This document shows positions 7,216-16,905 of a DNA stretch of 64,000 nucleotides, one piece after another; within the stretch, counting starts at the first letter, position 1; each line of letters opens with the position of its first letter. Both the position numbers and the translations under genes were made by a program. The notes below the pieces were generated by a model. The model was not told the origin of the DNA. It did not search any database and worked only from the letters and a program-made list of their open reading frames with translations. The stretch is from Holophagales bacterium (GTDB lineage: Bacteria > Acidobacteriota > Thermoanaerobaculia > Multivoradales > Multivoraceae): contig VXZQ01000006.1 in the NCBI GenBank assembly GCA_009845425.1, positions 248,001 through 312,000 of the forward strand, in the 5' to 3' direction.

Positions 7216-8628
7216 TTGGCGCTTACGGGAAGGGAAGCCGTTCGCCTGGAGCCGCGCCGGCGTCGCCGGCTGCCCTGGGCGGCGATCGCAGCGATCCTCG
7301 TTGCGGTCCTGGTTGCCGTCGGTGCGGTGCTGTGGATGCGCATCGGACCGGAGCCCGTCGTGACGATCAGGTCCGACCTGCCCGGGATCGGCCCGAGGAC
7401 GGTCGTGACCTCCGCGGCGGAGGCCGGCGGCCGTGGTCTCGGTTCGATCCGGGTGGAACTGATTCAGGGCGGGGAGCCGGTGTTGCTCGAAGAGAGGACT
7501 CACCGGCCGCCCGGACCGTTTTCACTCGGTGGCGAGACGGTCGCCGAGGCGACGCTCGAGGTCGTAGTGGGCCGGGAGTCGACGGCGGGCCTGGTCGAGG
7601 GCGAGGCCACGGTGAGGGTCACGGTCGATCGCCCCGGGACCCTGCTGCGCCGGCCCAGGCCCAGAGTGGCCGAACTCACGCTGCCGGTCAGATTCCGCCC
7701 GCCGGAGCTGAACTCGGTGCGGGTGACGGCGGCGCCCACCCAGTCGGGCAGTGGCGTCCTGCGTTATCTCGTCGGCGACAGCGCGGTGGAGAGTGGAGTC
7801 GAGGTCGGACCGTACCGGTTCCCGGGCCATCCGCTTCCCGGCGGGGACCCCCAGGAGCGGTTCGCGCTCTTTGGCGTTCCCTACGACAGTGCCGATCCAT
7901 CGCCCTTCCGGCTGGTCGCACGCGATGAACTCGGCAACGAGGCGAACGTGCGGTTCCTCGGCGAGGTGGAGCCGTCGCCGCTCCGGTCCTCGACCATCCG
8001 GCTCAGCGACGGGTTCATGGCGCGCGTGGTCCCGGCGATCATGTCCCACACGCCGGAACTCGAAGACCGGGGCAGCCTGCTCGACAACTACCTCATGCTG
8101 AACGGCGAGCTGCGGCGGATGAACGCCGAACGCATGGTCGAGATCGCGGCCGACTCTGCGCCGCGTCAGCTCTGGAGGGGACCGTTCCGACAGATGCGGA
8201 ACACGCAGGTCATGGACCAGTTCGCGACCCGCCGGCAATACCTGTACGACGGCCGCGTCGTCGACACGCAGGATCATCTCGGCTTCGATCTCGCGTCGCG
8301 GATCCAGGACGACGTGCCGGCCGCCAACTCGGGTGTCGTCGGGCTGGCGGAGTATTTCGGCATTTATGGCAACACGGTGATCGTCGATCACGGCTACGGT
8401 CTGCAGACGCTGTACTCGCACCTGTCCCGGATCGACGTCGAGGTGGGTCAGGAAGTCGAGGCCGGCGAGCGCCTGGGACTCAGCGGCCAGACCGGCCTCG
8501 CCGGAGGCGATCATCTCCACTTCGCCGTGTTGCTTGGCGGTCTTCCGGTGAATCCCCTGGAGTGGTTCGACGCCAGGTGGATCCGGGACCACGTCGGCAC
8601 GGTGCTGCCGCTTGAGGGCAGCGGCTGA
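7216..8628 (+). CDS. membrane-anchored M23 (LytM-type) metallopeptidase
   Basis: A 470-residue protein with an N-terminal transmembrane anchor (about residues 20-41), a long beta-rich periplasmic region and a C-terminal M23 domain. Zinc ligands are visible: the HLGFD motif (H354 and D358), YSHLSRIDVEVGQEV, and GGDHLHFAV (the H-x-H near 433-435). All are intact, so it is probably an active cell-wall endopeptidase. The start is uncertain; I used TTG at 7216, with GGAG only 3 nt upstream. No ATG occurs before the membrane segment. It is probably co-transcribed with the VOC gene. Confidence 0.85.
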   Translation: MALTGREAVRLEPRRRRRLPWAAIAAILVAVLVAVGAVLWMRIGPEPVVTIRSDLPGIGPRTVVTSAAEAGGRGLGSIRVELIQGGEPVLLEERTHRPPGPFSLGGETVAEATLEVVVGRESTAGLVEGEATVRVTVDRPGTLLRRPRPRVAELTLPVRFRPPELNSVRVTAAPTQSGSGVLRYLVGDSAVESGVEVGPYRFPGHPLPGGDPQERFALFGVPYDSADPSPFRLVARDELGNEANVRFLGEVEPSPLRSSTIRLSDGFMARVVPAIMSHTPELEDRGSLLDNYLMLNGELRRMNAERMVEIAADSAPRQLWRGPFRQMRNTQVMDQFATRRQYLYDGRVVDTQDHLGFDLASRIQDDVPAANSGVVGLAEYFGIYGNTVIVDHGYGLQTLYSHLSRIDVEVGQEVEAGERLGLSGQTGLAGGDHLHFAVLLGGLPVNPLEWFDARWIRDHVGTVLPLEGSG

Positions 8629-8712
8629 AGAGGTCCAAAGTGGTAGGGTGTTACAAGTTTCTGAGGTGAGTTCAATCCAGCTCCGGTGCGCGGCGTCCGA
8701 AGGGGAAGAGGG

Positions 8713-11163
8713 ATGAAGCAGAATCGCATTGCGGTCGCGGTCTTGCCGCTCGCCCTGCTCGTGCCGGCCGTCGCAGCCCAGGAGACCTCGCAAACGGCCG
8801 GGTTCTTCGAGGGCGTGGCGCCGCTCGTCGACCGCTCCTGCATCCGGTGCCACGGCAACCGGACCGCGACGCCGCTCAGCATCACCCGCCTGAGCCATGA
8901 CCTGACGGACGCGAAGACGTTCCGCACCTGGCAGCGCATTCACGACCGGTTGAAGAACGGCGAGATGCCGCCACCTGAGGCACCGAAGCCCGAGGCGGAG
9001 TTGATCGAGGCGGCGCTGGCGTCACTCAAGGGGGCTCTCACTTCCGCGAACCTGGAGGCGCGGGGCGGCCAGCGCGTCCCGCTACGGCGGTTGACCCGGC
9101 TCGAGTATGCCTACACGATCCAGGATCTGCTCCAGATCGACGAAGCTGTCGCGATGGAACTGAGTCAGTCGCTGCCGGCCGAGGCCGACTCCGGCGGTTT
9201 CGACACGGTAGCGGCGAACCAGAGCATGTCGCCCCTGCATGTCCGCAGTTATCTCGACGTGGCGGATCGGGCGCTCGACGAGGCGATCAAGATCGGGCCG
9301 CGGCCGGCTACGGGCCGTCGTGAGATCGCCTACGGGGATTCGCAGTACCTCACCTTCATGAGCAAGGCGGAGATCCTGGGTGGCGGGATCACCAAGATGC
9401 TGGACGATGCCGCGGTCATGTTCGTCGACGGCGGCTCGACGTATCTCATGCACAGCGAGACCGAGGACTACCACGTGCCCTACGCCGGCCGCTATCGCGC
9501 CACGATCGAGGGCTGGGCGTATCAGCCCCAAGGTCCGCTGACGCTGACCGTCTACCGGGGGTCGAAGCATGGTGGCGCCGCTGCGTCGCTCGACGAACTG
9601 ATCGCTTCCTACGACCTGGTCGGCACACAACCGCGGACGGTGCAGTTCGAGACCTTCCTCCGGCCGGGCGACCTCCTCGCCCCGTCGATCGCCGAGGCGG
9701 ACCCTCCGCCCGGCGAGTACTTCGACTACTACCCCCCGGACAGGAACGTCGAGAACTACAAGGGCGAGGGGATCGCGCTCCGCTCGCTGACGATCGAGGG
9801 TCCGCTGTTCGACGACTGGCCGCCGCCGAGCGTCCGGAAGCTGCTGGTCGGCCTCGATTTCGACGATGCGGGCGACGTCGTCCTCACCAAAACGCCGTAC
9901 GAGCACGTGGTCGACATCGTCGCCGCGTTCGGGCCGCGGGCCTTCCGGCGCCCGCTCGCCGAGGACGAGCTCGAGGCCTACGCGAGTCTGGCTCAGCCGT
10001 TGCTCGGGGACGGCCGGCCGTTCATCGAAGCGGTCCGGATTCCGCTCCGCGCCATCCTGAGCGCGCCGCCCTTCCTGTTCCAGACCGGCGATCCCGGTCG
10101 ACTGGACGATCACGCGCTGGCGTCCCGGCTCTCGTACTTCCTGTGGCGGAGTCTTCCGGACGATGCGTTGCTCGCGAGTGCCGGCGACGGCAGCCTGTCC
10201 GACCCGGAAGTGTTCGCCGCTCACGTGGAGCGATTGCTCGACGACCCCAGGTCGGAGCGGTTCGTCAACGACTTCGCGGGCCAGGCCTACCGGCTCTACG
10301 AGATGAAGGCGACGAACCCCGATTCCGGCCTCTATCCCGAGTACGACGATCGACTGGGCCAGGCGATGGCCGAGGAGACGCAGTTGTTCCTGGCCGAGTT
10401 GATCGCCGGGGACCACGGCGTCGGTAGCCTGATCGACGCCGACTTCACCTTCGTCAACCGGCGGTTGGCCGAGCACTACGGCATTCCGGGGATCGAGGGA
10501 CAGTACATGCGCAAGGTGACGCTGCCGCCGGACAGCGTCCGTGGTGGTCTGATCACCCAGGCCAGCATCCACAAGATCACGGCCAACGGCACGATCACGT
10601 CGCCCATTCCGCGGGGCAACTTCGTGCTGGCGAATCTTCTCGGCCAGCCGGCGCCTCCGCCGCCCGAGAGCGTCGAGGCGCTTGAGCCGGACACTCGCGG
10701 CGCCACCACAGTCCGTGAGCAGTTGGCGAAACACCGCAACGAGCCCGTCTGCAACAGTTGCCACCGGGTGATCGACCCGCCGGGCTTCGCCCTCGAGTCC
10801 TTCGATGTGATCGGCGGCTTGCGCACCAACTACCGCGCGGCGGGCGGTGAAGGCACCACTCCGGACGGATTCGTCTATCCGATGCCGTACAAGCAGGGGC
10901 CCCCGGTCGATGCCAGCGGCGTGACGGCCGACGGCGAGCCCTTCGCCGGGATCGAGGAGTACAAGGAGCTGCTCGGCAGGGACGTGGAGCAGGTGGCCCG
11001 TCATCTCGTGTCGCAGCTTCTCGTGTACTCGACGGGCGCCGAGATCGAGTTCGCGGACCGGGACGGCGTCGAGAACGTTGTGGCGAAGCTGAGCGACGAC
11101 GGCTTCCCGTTCCGGACGATGATTCACGAGGTCGCGAACAGCGATCTTTTCAGGACGAGGTAG
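8713..11163 (+). CDS. secreted DUF1592-family protein with cytochrome c-like motif
   Basis: An 816-residue exported protein (signal peptide about residues 1-22). An N-terminal planctomycete-type cytochrome c segment has the heme motif CIRCH at residues 43-47. The DUF1587-like RRLTRLEYAYTIQDLL, a DUF1595-like FGPRAFRRPLAEDELEAY, the DUF1592 body and DUF1588/DUF1585-like ends (CNSCHRVIDPPGFALESFD) follow, the last containing a second CxxCH. The ATG at 8713 follows AGGGGAAGAGGG. These proteins occur paired with DUF1552 proteins in Planctomycetes, Verrucomicrobia and Acidobacteria; the biochemical role is unknown. The DUF1552 partner starts 2 nt downstream. Confidence 0.9.
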   Translation: MKQNRIAVAVLPLALLVPAVAAQETSQTAGFFEGVAPLVDRSCIRCHGNRTATPLSITRLSHDLTDAKTFRTWQRIHDRLKNGEMPPPEAPKPEAELIEAALASLKGALTSANLEARGGQRVPLRRLTRLEYAYTIQDLLQIDEAVAMELSQSLPAEADSGGFDTVAANQSMSPLHVRSYLDVADRALDEAIKIGPRPATGRREIAYGDSQYLTFMSKAEILGGGITKMLDDAAVMFVDGGSTYLMHSETEDYHVPYAGRYRATIEGWAYQPQGPLTLTVYRGSKHGGAAASLDELIASYDLVGTQPRTVQFETFLRPGDLLAPSIAEADPPPGEYFDYYPPDRNVENYKGEGIALRSLTIEGPLFDDWPPPSVRKLLVGLDFDDAGDVVLTKTPYEHVVDIVAAFGPRAFRRPLAEDELEAYASLAQPLLGDGRPFIEAVRIPLRAILSAPPFLFQTGDPGRLDDHALASRLSYFLWRSLPDDALLASAGDGSLSDPEVFAAHVERLLDDPRSERFVNDFAGQAYRLYEMKATNPDSGLYPEYDDRLGQAMAEETQLFLAELIAGDHGVGSLIDADFTFVNRRLAEHYGIPGIEGQYMRKVTLPPDSVRGGLITQASIHKITANGTITSPIPRGNFVLANLLGQPAPPPPESVEALEPDTRGATTVREQLAKHRNEPVCNSCHRVIDPPGFALESFDVIGGLRTNYRAAGGEGTTPDGFVYPMPYKQGPPVDASGVTADGEPFAGIEEYKELLGRDVEQVARHLVSQLLVYSTGAEIEFADRDGVENVVAKLSDDGFPFRTMIHEVANSDLFRTR

Positions 11164-11165
11164 CA

Positions 11166-12434
11166 ATGAACCTGAGACAGCCTCTGGACCGCCGCACCTT
11201 CCTGCGCGCCTCCGGTGTCGCCCTGGCGCTGCCCATGCTGGAATCGATGGCGCCGAGGCTGGCCCATGCCGCCGCTACCGGACCCCGGCGGATGGTCAAC
11301 ATCTGCAACACGCTCGGCCTCTACAGGGAGGCCTGGTTCCCGAAAACCACCGGGGCGGGCTGGGAGGCCACGGAGTACCTCTCGCTGCTTGAGACGCACC
11401 GCGACGACTTCACGTTGTTCACCGGGTTCTCGCATGAGGAGCAGACCGGCAGGCAGCCGCACAACTCGGAGATCACTTTCCTGACGGCCGCCCGGCGACC
11501 GGGCCTGGACGGTTTCCGCAACACGATCTCGATGGACCAGGTGGCCGCGAATCACCTCGGTTACACCACCCGGTTCCCGTCGATCGTGCTGGGCACGGCG
11601 TCGCCGCAGAGCCAGTCCTACACCAGCAGCGGCGCCATGGTGCCGGCGGAGACCAGTCCGGCGAACCTGTTCCGGCAGTTGTTCCTGCAGGGCACCCCGG
11701 AGGAAGTCGAACGCGAGAAGCAGAGCCTGAACGACGGGGGCAGCATCCTGGACCGGCTCAAGTCGCAGACTTCGGCCCTTCGCCGGCGGGTGAGCATGGC
11801 CGATCAGGTGAAGCTCGACTCCTACTTCAACGCCGTGCGCACGGCCGAACTGGACCTGGCCGAGGTCAAGGCGTGGCAGCAGAAGCCGAAGCCGATCGTC
11901 GACGCCGAACCGCCCGTCGACATCCCGTCGCGCTCCGACCTGATCGGTCGGATCAAGCTGATGTTCCGGATGATCCCGCTGATCCTGGAGACCGACTCGT
12001 CACGGGTCGTCAGCCTGATGATCCAGGATCACGGCGTGGTGATCGACGTGCCGGGCGTCAACTTCGACCAGCACAGCCTGTCCCATCATGGCCAGGATCC
12101 GGCGAAGATTGCCCAGCTCAAGAAGATCGAGACCGAGATCGTCGAGAGCTTCGACGATCTGCTGGTCGATCTGGCCGAACGCAGCGATGGCAACGGCTCG
12201 CTGCTCGACAACACGGCGGTGCTGTTCGGCAGCAACCTGGGCAACGCGAACTCCCACGAACCGAAGGATCTGCCGATCCTGGTGGCGGGCGGAGGCTTCA
12301 GCCACGGCCAGCACATCGTCCACGAAGGCAGGCACAACGCGCCGCTCTGCAATCTGTACGTGACCCTGCTCCAGTCGATGGGCGTGGAGACGGACTCGTT
12401 CGGTCAGAGCACCGGCACGCTGATCTGGGCTTAG
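11166..12434 (+). CDS. Tat-exported DUF1552 protein
   Basis: A 422-residue protein starting with a twin-arginine signal, DRRTFLRASGVALALPMLES (residues 8-27). The body matches DUF1552, with segments such as RRMVNICNTLGLY, FTLFTGFSHEEQTGRQPHN and the C-terminal PILVAGGGFSHGQHIVHEGR. The fold of the related DUF1501/sulfatase-like group suggests a periplasmic hydrolase, but no activity is established. It is 2 nt from the DUF1592 gene and surely co-transcribed. Its last 4 nt overlap the end of the convergent DegT gene. Confidence 0.9.
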   Translation: MNLRQPLDRRTFLRASGVALALPMLESMAPRLAHAAATGPRRMVNICNTLGLYREAWFPKTTGAGWEATEYLSLLETHRDDFTLFTGFSHEEQTGRQPHNSEITFLTAARRPGLDGFRNTISMDQVAANHLGYTTRFPSIVLGTASPQSQSYTSSGAMVPAETSPANLFRQLFLQGTPEEVEREKQSLNDGGSILDRLKSQTSALRRRVSMADQVKLDSYFNAVRTAELDLAEVKAWQQKPKPIVDAEPPVDIPSRSDLIGRIKLMFRMIPLILETDSSRVVSLMIQDHGVVIDVPGVNFDQHSLSHHGQDPAKIAQLKKIETEIVESFDDLLVDLAERSDGNGSLLDNTAVLFGSNLGNANSHEPKDLPILVAGGGFSHGQHIVHEGRHNAPLCNLYVTLLQSMGVETDSFGQSTGTLIWA

Positions 12435-13729
12435 CGGGCCGATCGCGCCTGTCGCAGGCGCTCGACTTCAGCGCTCTCGAGTCCGGCGAGGTCGTCGGCA
12501 CTGCGTTGCACCTTGAGCACGGCTTCGACGATGTCGTCGACATCGGTTTCCGTGCCCAGCAGGAGCTGGTGGGGCAGCCAGACGGACTCCCGGTATGCGG
12601 CGCTCTCGGCGTTCGGGCAGTCCGCTGGCGGGGCGCCCGCGAGAGCCGCGCTCCAGGCCGGGTAGCGGGCCGAGTCGGGGCGAAGCAGCTCGCTCACGGG
12701 AAGCGACTCGTAGAAACGGCCGTCGGCCGGCACGCCCTCGGCCTGGAGAGCAGCGACGAAGACGTCCCGGTCGATGCCGGCGAACGCTTCGCGATCGAAG
12801 CGGAAGACGAACTGGTAGATGGCCTGGCGCGTCACCCGGTCGTCGATCCGGAGATTCGTCAGCCCGTCGATGTCCTCGATCGCGGCGCAAAGCCGGCTGG
12901 CGTTCCGGCCGCGGATTGCGTGCTGTTCGTCCAGCCGACCGAGCTGGACCTCCAGGATCGTCGCCTGCAGGTCGGTCATCCGGTAGTTGTGGCCGATGAC
13001 GGGGGCCGGCTCCGCGGCCCCCGGTCGCTGGCGCCCGCAGTTCACGAGGGCGTGGAGGCGGTCAAGGAGCGCGTCGTCCGAGGTGGTCACGATGCCGCCT
13101 TCGCCGGCCGTCATCAGTTTCGAGGTCTGGAAGCTGAAGGACCCGGCGTTGCCCCAGGAGCCGACGCCGAGGCCGCGCCAGCGGGCGCCGTGGGCGTGGG
13201 CGCAGTCCTCGAGCACGGCCAGTCCGTGCCTCCCGGCGAGCGAACCGATCGCGTCCAGGTCGGCGATCGTCATCGCCAGGTGCACCGGCACGATCGCCTG
13301 GGTGCGCTCGGTGACCAGTGCCGCCGCCGCCTCGATGTCGATGCACCAGGTTTCCGGGTCGATGTCGGCGAACACCGGCACGCAGCCCGAGAACAGGGCA
13401 GCCGAGGCGGTCGCCTCGAACGTGTAGGCCGGCACGATGACCTCGGCGCCGGGTTCGACACCCATCGCCTGAAGCGCTGCCTCGAGCGAGACCGTGCCGT
13501 TCGCCACGCACAGGGCGTGCTCGCAGTCGTGGCGTTCGGCGAAGGCCGCGGCGAAGGCCGCAGAACGCTCGTTCGGCAGCGGGAATCCGCCCCAGTCGCC
13601 GTCCCGGAGCGCCGCGATCAGGGCTCGCTCTTCTTCGGCGCCGCGTGCCGGCCATTGAGGCCACGCCTTGTCGCGGACCGGAGTGCCGCCGAGCAGGGCG
13701 AGCTTGGTGGAGGATCCGTGGCCGGCCAC
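12431..13729 (-). CDS. DegT/DnrJ/EryC1/StrS-family PLP aminotransferase
   Basis: A 432-residue aspartate-aminotransferase-fold enzyme of the sugar aminotransferase family. The PLP lysine is K204 in SFSFQTSKLMTAGEGG. The Asp that contacts the pyridine nitrogen is in VLEDCAHAHG, and the cofactor phosphate loop is VANGTVSLEAAL. Members aminate keto-sugars or, in the AHBA synthase branch, make aminobenzoates; the substrate here is unknown. The ATG at 13729 lies 9 nt after the stop of the sugar kinase gene, so the two are likely co-transcribed behind the ABC exporter genes. Confidence 0.9.
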   Translation of the reverse strand: MAGHGSSTKLALLGGTPVRDKAWPQWPARGAEEERALIAALRDGDWGGFPLPNERSAAFAAAFAERHDCEHALCVANGTVSLEAALQAMGVEPGAEVIVPAYTFEATASAALFSGCVPVFADIDPETWCIDIEAAAALVTERTQAIVPVHLAMTIADLDAIGSLAGRHGLAVLEDCAHAHGARWRGLGVGSWGNAGSFSFQTSKLMTAGEGGIVTTSDDALLDRLHALVNCGRQRPGAAEPAPVIGHNYRMTDLQATILEVQLGRLDEQHAIRGRNASRLCAAIEDIDGLTNLRIDDRVTRQAIYQFVFRFDREAFAGIDRDVFVAALQAEGVPADGRFYESLPVSELLRPDSARYPAWSAALAGAPPADCPNAESAAYRESVWLPHQLLLGTETDVDDIVEAVLKVQRSADDLAGLESAEVERLRQARSAR

Positions 13730-13738
13730 GCGGCGACG

Positions 13739-14662
13739 CTACCAGCGAGCGAAGGAGGTCTGCGTGCCGTGCCGGGTCACGGAGTCGCTGGCGTAGCGGA
13801 CGCCGAAGGCCGCGGCCTCCCGGCTGTCCGAGGTGGCAAGCAGGCCGGCGGCGAAAGCGCCGTTGAAGGCGTCGCCGGCACCGGTCGTGTCTACCGCGTC
13901 GACCTGCGGTGCGGGGATCAACTCCGGCGGTGACTCCGGCTTCGCGACCAGGACGCCGGCCGGGCCCAGGGTCAGGATCGCGCCGCGGTAGCCGAGCCTG
14001 AGCAACTCGGCCGCGGCGTCGGCGGCGCTGCCGGCATCGATCCGCTCGCCGGTCCGGCCCAACAGCACCCCGCACTCCACTTCGTTCGGTGTGACCCAGT
14101 CGACGTGCCGGGGATCGAGCGCCGGATCGCTCGCCTCGTCGATGGGCGCCGGGTTCCAGATCACCGGCACGCCGGCACGGTGAGCGCGTTCGACGGCGCT
14201 CCGGACACCGTCTGCCGGGGTTTCGTTCTGGATCAGCAGCAGCCCCGCCTCCTCGATCGGCGCCGCCGCCAGCGCGTCCGCGGTCAGCCGGCTGTTCGCC
14301 CCCGGGGAGTTCATGATCCGGTTGTCGCCGGTGGCGGCCTCGACCCAGACGACTGAGAGACCCGTGTGGCAGTCGTCGAGGACGAGGAGATAGCGGGTGT
14401 CGATTCCGTCTTCCTCAAAGGTCCGCCGTTGGGCCGCGGAGTGGGCGTCGTTGCCGACCGCGCCACCGAAGAGAACGGGCGGTGCGGCGTCGCCGAGCGC
14501 GCCGCGGCACCGGACCGTCGCCACCGCCTGGTTGGCGCCCTTGCCGCCGCAGGATTCGAACAGTTCGGCGCCTGTGATCGTCTCGCCCTGCCGGGGCAGC
14601 CTCGGATGCCTGAAGATGAGGTCGTAGTTGACCGAGCCGATGACGAGCAGGGGGCCGGCCAA
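13739..14662 (-). CDS. PfkB-family sugar kinase (ribokinase-like)
   Basis: A 307-residue PfkB carbohydrate kinase. The N-terminal signature is SVNYDLIFRHPRLPRQGET, with the Gly-rich ESCGGKGANQAVA substrate region. The C-terminal DTTGAGDAFNGAFAAGLL carries the catalytic Asp and anion hole. The resemblance is closest to ribokinases, but the sugar cannot be fixed by eye. The start codon is TTG at 14662, 4 nt after the ABC permease stop. It is part of an apparent four-gene unit: ABC ATPase, permease, kinase, aminotransferase. Confidence 0.88.
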   Translation of the reverse strand: MAGPLLVIGSVNYDLIFRHPRLPRQGETITGAELFESCGGKGANQAVATVRCRGALGDAAPPVLFGGAVGNDAHSAAQRRTFEEDGIDTRYLLVLDDCHTGLSVVWVEAATGDNRIMNSPGANSRLTADALAAAPIEEAGLLLIQNETPADGVRSAVERAHRAGVPVIWNPAPIDEASDPALDPRHVDWVTPNEVECGVLLGRTGERIDAGSAADAAAELLRLGYRGAILTLGPAGVLVAKPESPPELIPAPQVDAVDTTGAGDAFNGAFAAGLLATSDSREAAAFGVRYASDSVTRHGTQTSFARW

Positions 14663-14666
14663 GAGC

Positions 14667-15947
14667 TTAGCCCGTGTCCCAGCGCAGGCGCGTGGCGCCG
14701 ATCGAAAAGGCGAGGACCCCGATGGCCACCAGAACGGCGCAGGGCAACAGCATCTCGCTCAGCGTGAAGCCGCGCCAGATCGCGCCCTCGTACGCTATGA
14801 GCGTCCACTTCATCGGGCTGATGTTGCCGAGAGTCTGCATCCACTCCGGCATCAGGAACAGGGGCACCATGCCGCCGCCGAGCATGGTGAAGGGGAGCGC
14901 GATGCCCCATCCGACTCCGGCGGCCGCCTGTTCCGTGCGACCGATGACGCTGAGGACCATCATGATGCCGCAGAAGCAGATCGAACCGCTGAGAAGGGCC
15001 AGAGCGAGAAGCGGATAGGAAGTGGGCGTCACGCCGAACACGGTGATGCCGAGCGTAATCAGGGCAGAACTCGTGAACAGGGTCGCGCCGAGGCAGGCCA
15101 GCCCCTTGGCGGCCAGGAGTTGACGGGCCGTGATCGGTGCCACCAGCAGCCGCATCAGCGTGCCTCGGCTTCGTTCGATCGCGATCGACATGCTGAAGGA
15201 CACGGAACCGCCGATCAGGGTCCAGAGCATGGCCTGCGCGAAGGAGGTGGCGTAGGAGTTGGTGGGTCCACGTCTCTGCGCCTGGACCTGGGTCTGTTCG
15301 ATCTCGAGTGGAGGGCCGAATCCGCCGGTCGCGCCCGTGGTGACCGAGCCCAGCCCGGCTTCGTCGATCAGCACCGGAATGCGCGGGATCTGGTCGAGAA
15401 CGTTCAGGAGGTCGTCACGGGCCTCCGAGGGAGGGCTGAACTCCTCGATCAGGCGCCGGTTCTGCTCGTTCGTTACGGACATGCGGGACGGATCGCTCAT
15501 GAACGCCTGCAGTTCGGCTCCGGCCGCTTCGAGCAGGACGCCGCGGACCATCCCGGCGGCGGCGAACTGCGTTGGATCGACGCTCATCTCGACTTCGGGT
15601 GTCGCCACGAAGGGATTGTCCAGGGCGGCCCCGAACCCGGGCCTCAAGGTGACCAGGACGGCGGTCTGGCCCCGGCGCACCTGCTCCAGCGCCTGGTCGC
15701 CTGGGATCCGCTCGATGGCGAGTCCGCCGGCGGCCTCGAGCCGCCCGACGAAGCGTGCTGAACCGGCGGTCCTGTCCGCGTCGACCAGGGCGATCGGAAT
15801 GCTCGCCGGTCCGCGGCTAAGGCCGGCGAACATGGCGCCGAAGAAGATCGCCATCATCAACGGGAAGAAGATCGTGAAGAAGAAGCCCAGCTTGTCCCGG
15901 AAGAGGATGTGGATGTCCTTCGCGGCCATGGCGACGATCTTGTTCAC
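14667..15947 (-). CDS. ABC-2 type transporter permease
   Basis: A 426-residue ABC-2 family permease. A membrane helix near the N-terminus (LGFFFTIFFPLMMAIFFGAM) is followed by a large periplasmic loop of about 190 residues. Five further hydrophobic segments occupy the C-terminal half, including VLMLR-like linkers such as ERSRGTLMRLLVAPI. The large loop is typical of the YhhJ/YbhR-like subgroup. GTG at 15947 follows AGGAG with 7 nt spacing. It is 18 nt downstream of its ATPase gene. Probably an exporter; cargo unknown. Confidence 0.9.
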   Translation of the reverse strand: MNKIVAMAAKDIHILFRDKLGFFFTIFFPLMMAIFFGAMFAGLSRGPASIPIALVDADRTAGSARFVGRLEAAGGLAIERIPGDQALEQVRRGQTAVLVTLRPGFGAALDNPFVATPEVEMSVDPTQFAAAGMVRGVLLEAAGAELQAFMSDPSRMSVTNEQNRRLIEEFSPPSEARDDLLNVLDQIPRIPVLIDEAGLGSVTTGATGGFGPPLEIEQTQVQAQRRGPTNSYATSFAQAMLWTLIGGSVSFSMSIAIERSRGTLMRLLVAPITARQLLAAKGLACLGATLFTSSALITLGITVFGVTPTSYPLLALALLSGSICFCGIMMVLSVIGRTEQAAAGVGWGIALPFTMLGGGMVPLFLMPEWMQTLGNISPMKWTLIAYEGAIWRGFTLSEMLLPCAVLVAIGVLAFSIGATRLRWDTG

Positions 15948-15965
15948 GTTGTGCTCCTGGCGGGC

Positions 15966-16820
15966 CTAGTCCCGCAGCGCCCTGCCGGTGAGGTTGAGAA
16001 AGACCGTTTCCAGATCCGGCGGGAGGTACTGGAAGTGATCCACCGTCTGGCTGGCCTGGAGTTCGGCGAGTGTTGCGAGCGGATCGGTCGTCTCGTGGCG
16101 TGATTCGCCGTCGCCGGTCCGGACCACCAGGTTGCCGGGACCGCCATGGGCCGTGATCAGTGCCGGCACCGTGTCGAGCGCCATCAACCGGCCCCGGTCG
16201 AGAATCGCGACCCGGTCGCAGAGACGCTGCGCCTCCTCCATGTAGTGGGTCGTGTAGACGACCTGTTTACCTTCGTCCCGGAGCTGTTCGACGCGCTCGA
16301 AGATCGCGTTCCTCGATTGGGGATCGACGCCGACGGTCGGCTCATCGAGCAGCACGAGTTCCGGGTCGTGGATGATCGCGACTGCCAGGTTGAGTCGCCG
16401 CTGCATGCCGCCGGAGTACTTGGAGACCACCTTCTTCCCGACGTCCACAAGGTCGGCGAAGTCGAGGCAGGCGGCGACCCGCTCTTCCAGGTCGGATCCC
16501 CGGAGACCGTGCAGCCGGCCGAAGAAGCGCAGGTTGTCGGCGCCGCTGATCTGCTCATAAAGAGCGATGGACTGGGGCGCCAGGCCCAGCGATCTCCGAT
16601 TCTCCGCGTCGCGGGGGTTCCGGTCGAAGGCCTCGTCCGCGAAACGGACGACCCCTTCGTCCGGCTCGAGCAGACCGACCGCCATGTTGATGGCCGTCGT
16701 CTTGCCGGCGCCGTTCGGCCCCAGCAGCCCGAACACTTCGCCGGCCTCCAGTTCGAACGACAGGTCGTCGACCGCGCGCAGGTCGCCGAAGCACTTGCTG
16801 ACATGGTCGAACACGAGCAT
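15966..16820 (-). CDS. ABC transporter ATP-binding subunit
   Basis: A 284-residue ABC ATPase with all catalytic motifs intact: Walker A GPNGAGKTTAIN, signature YSGGMQRRLNLA, Walker B LVLLDEPTVGVDP and switch His in VYTTHYMEEAQ. The pattern matches the DrrA/CcmA-like group that partners ABC-2 permeases. It is the first gene of the exporter-kinase-aminotransferase unit. The ATG at 16820 lacks a strong Shine-Dalgarno. An 85 nt gap with a small hairpin separates it from the MBL gene upstream. Confidence 0.93.
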   Translation of the reverse strand: MLVFDHVSKCFGDLRAVDDLSFELEAGEVFGLLGPNGAGKTTAINMAVGLLEPDEGVVRFADEAFDRNPRDAENRRSLGLAPQSIALYEQISGADNLRFFGRLHGLRGSDLEERVAACLDFADLVDVGKKVVSKYSGGMQRRLNLAVAIIHDPELVLLDEPTVGVDPQSRNAIFERVEQLRDEGKQVVYTTHYMEEAQRLCDRVAILDRGRLMALDTVPALITAHGGPGNLVVRTGDGESRHETTDPLATLAELQASQTVDHFQYLPPDLETVFLNLTGRALRD

Positions 16821-16866
16821 TGGCTGTCAGGTTGCTGTTACGCAACGCCGCGGCGCTTGTTTCGCG

Positions 16867-16884
16867 GGATCGCGACGGCGATCC
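16867..16884. other. 7-bp hairpin between MBL hydrolase and ABC genes
   Basis: GGATCGC (16867-16873) pairs with GCGATCC (16878-16884) around a GACG loop in the 85 nt gap. No T-tract follows on either strand. It could be a weak terminator for the MBL gene or simply chance structure in GC-rich DNA. Confidence 0.3.
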
Positions 16885-16905
16885 GGCGGGCGCGTGACGG
16901 TGCCG

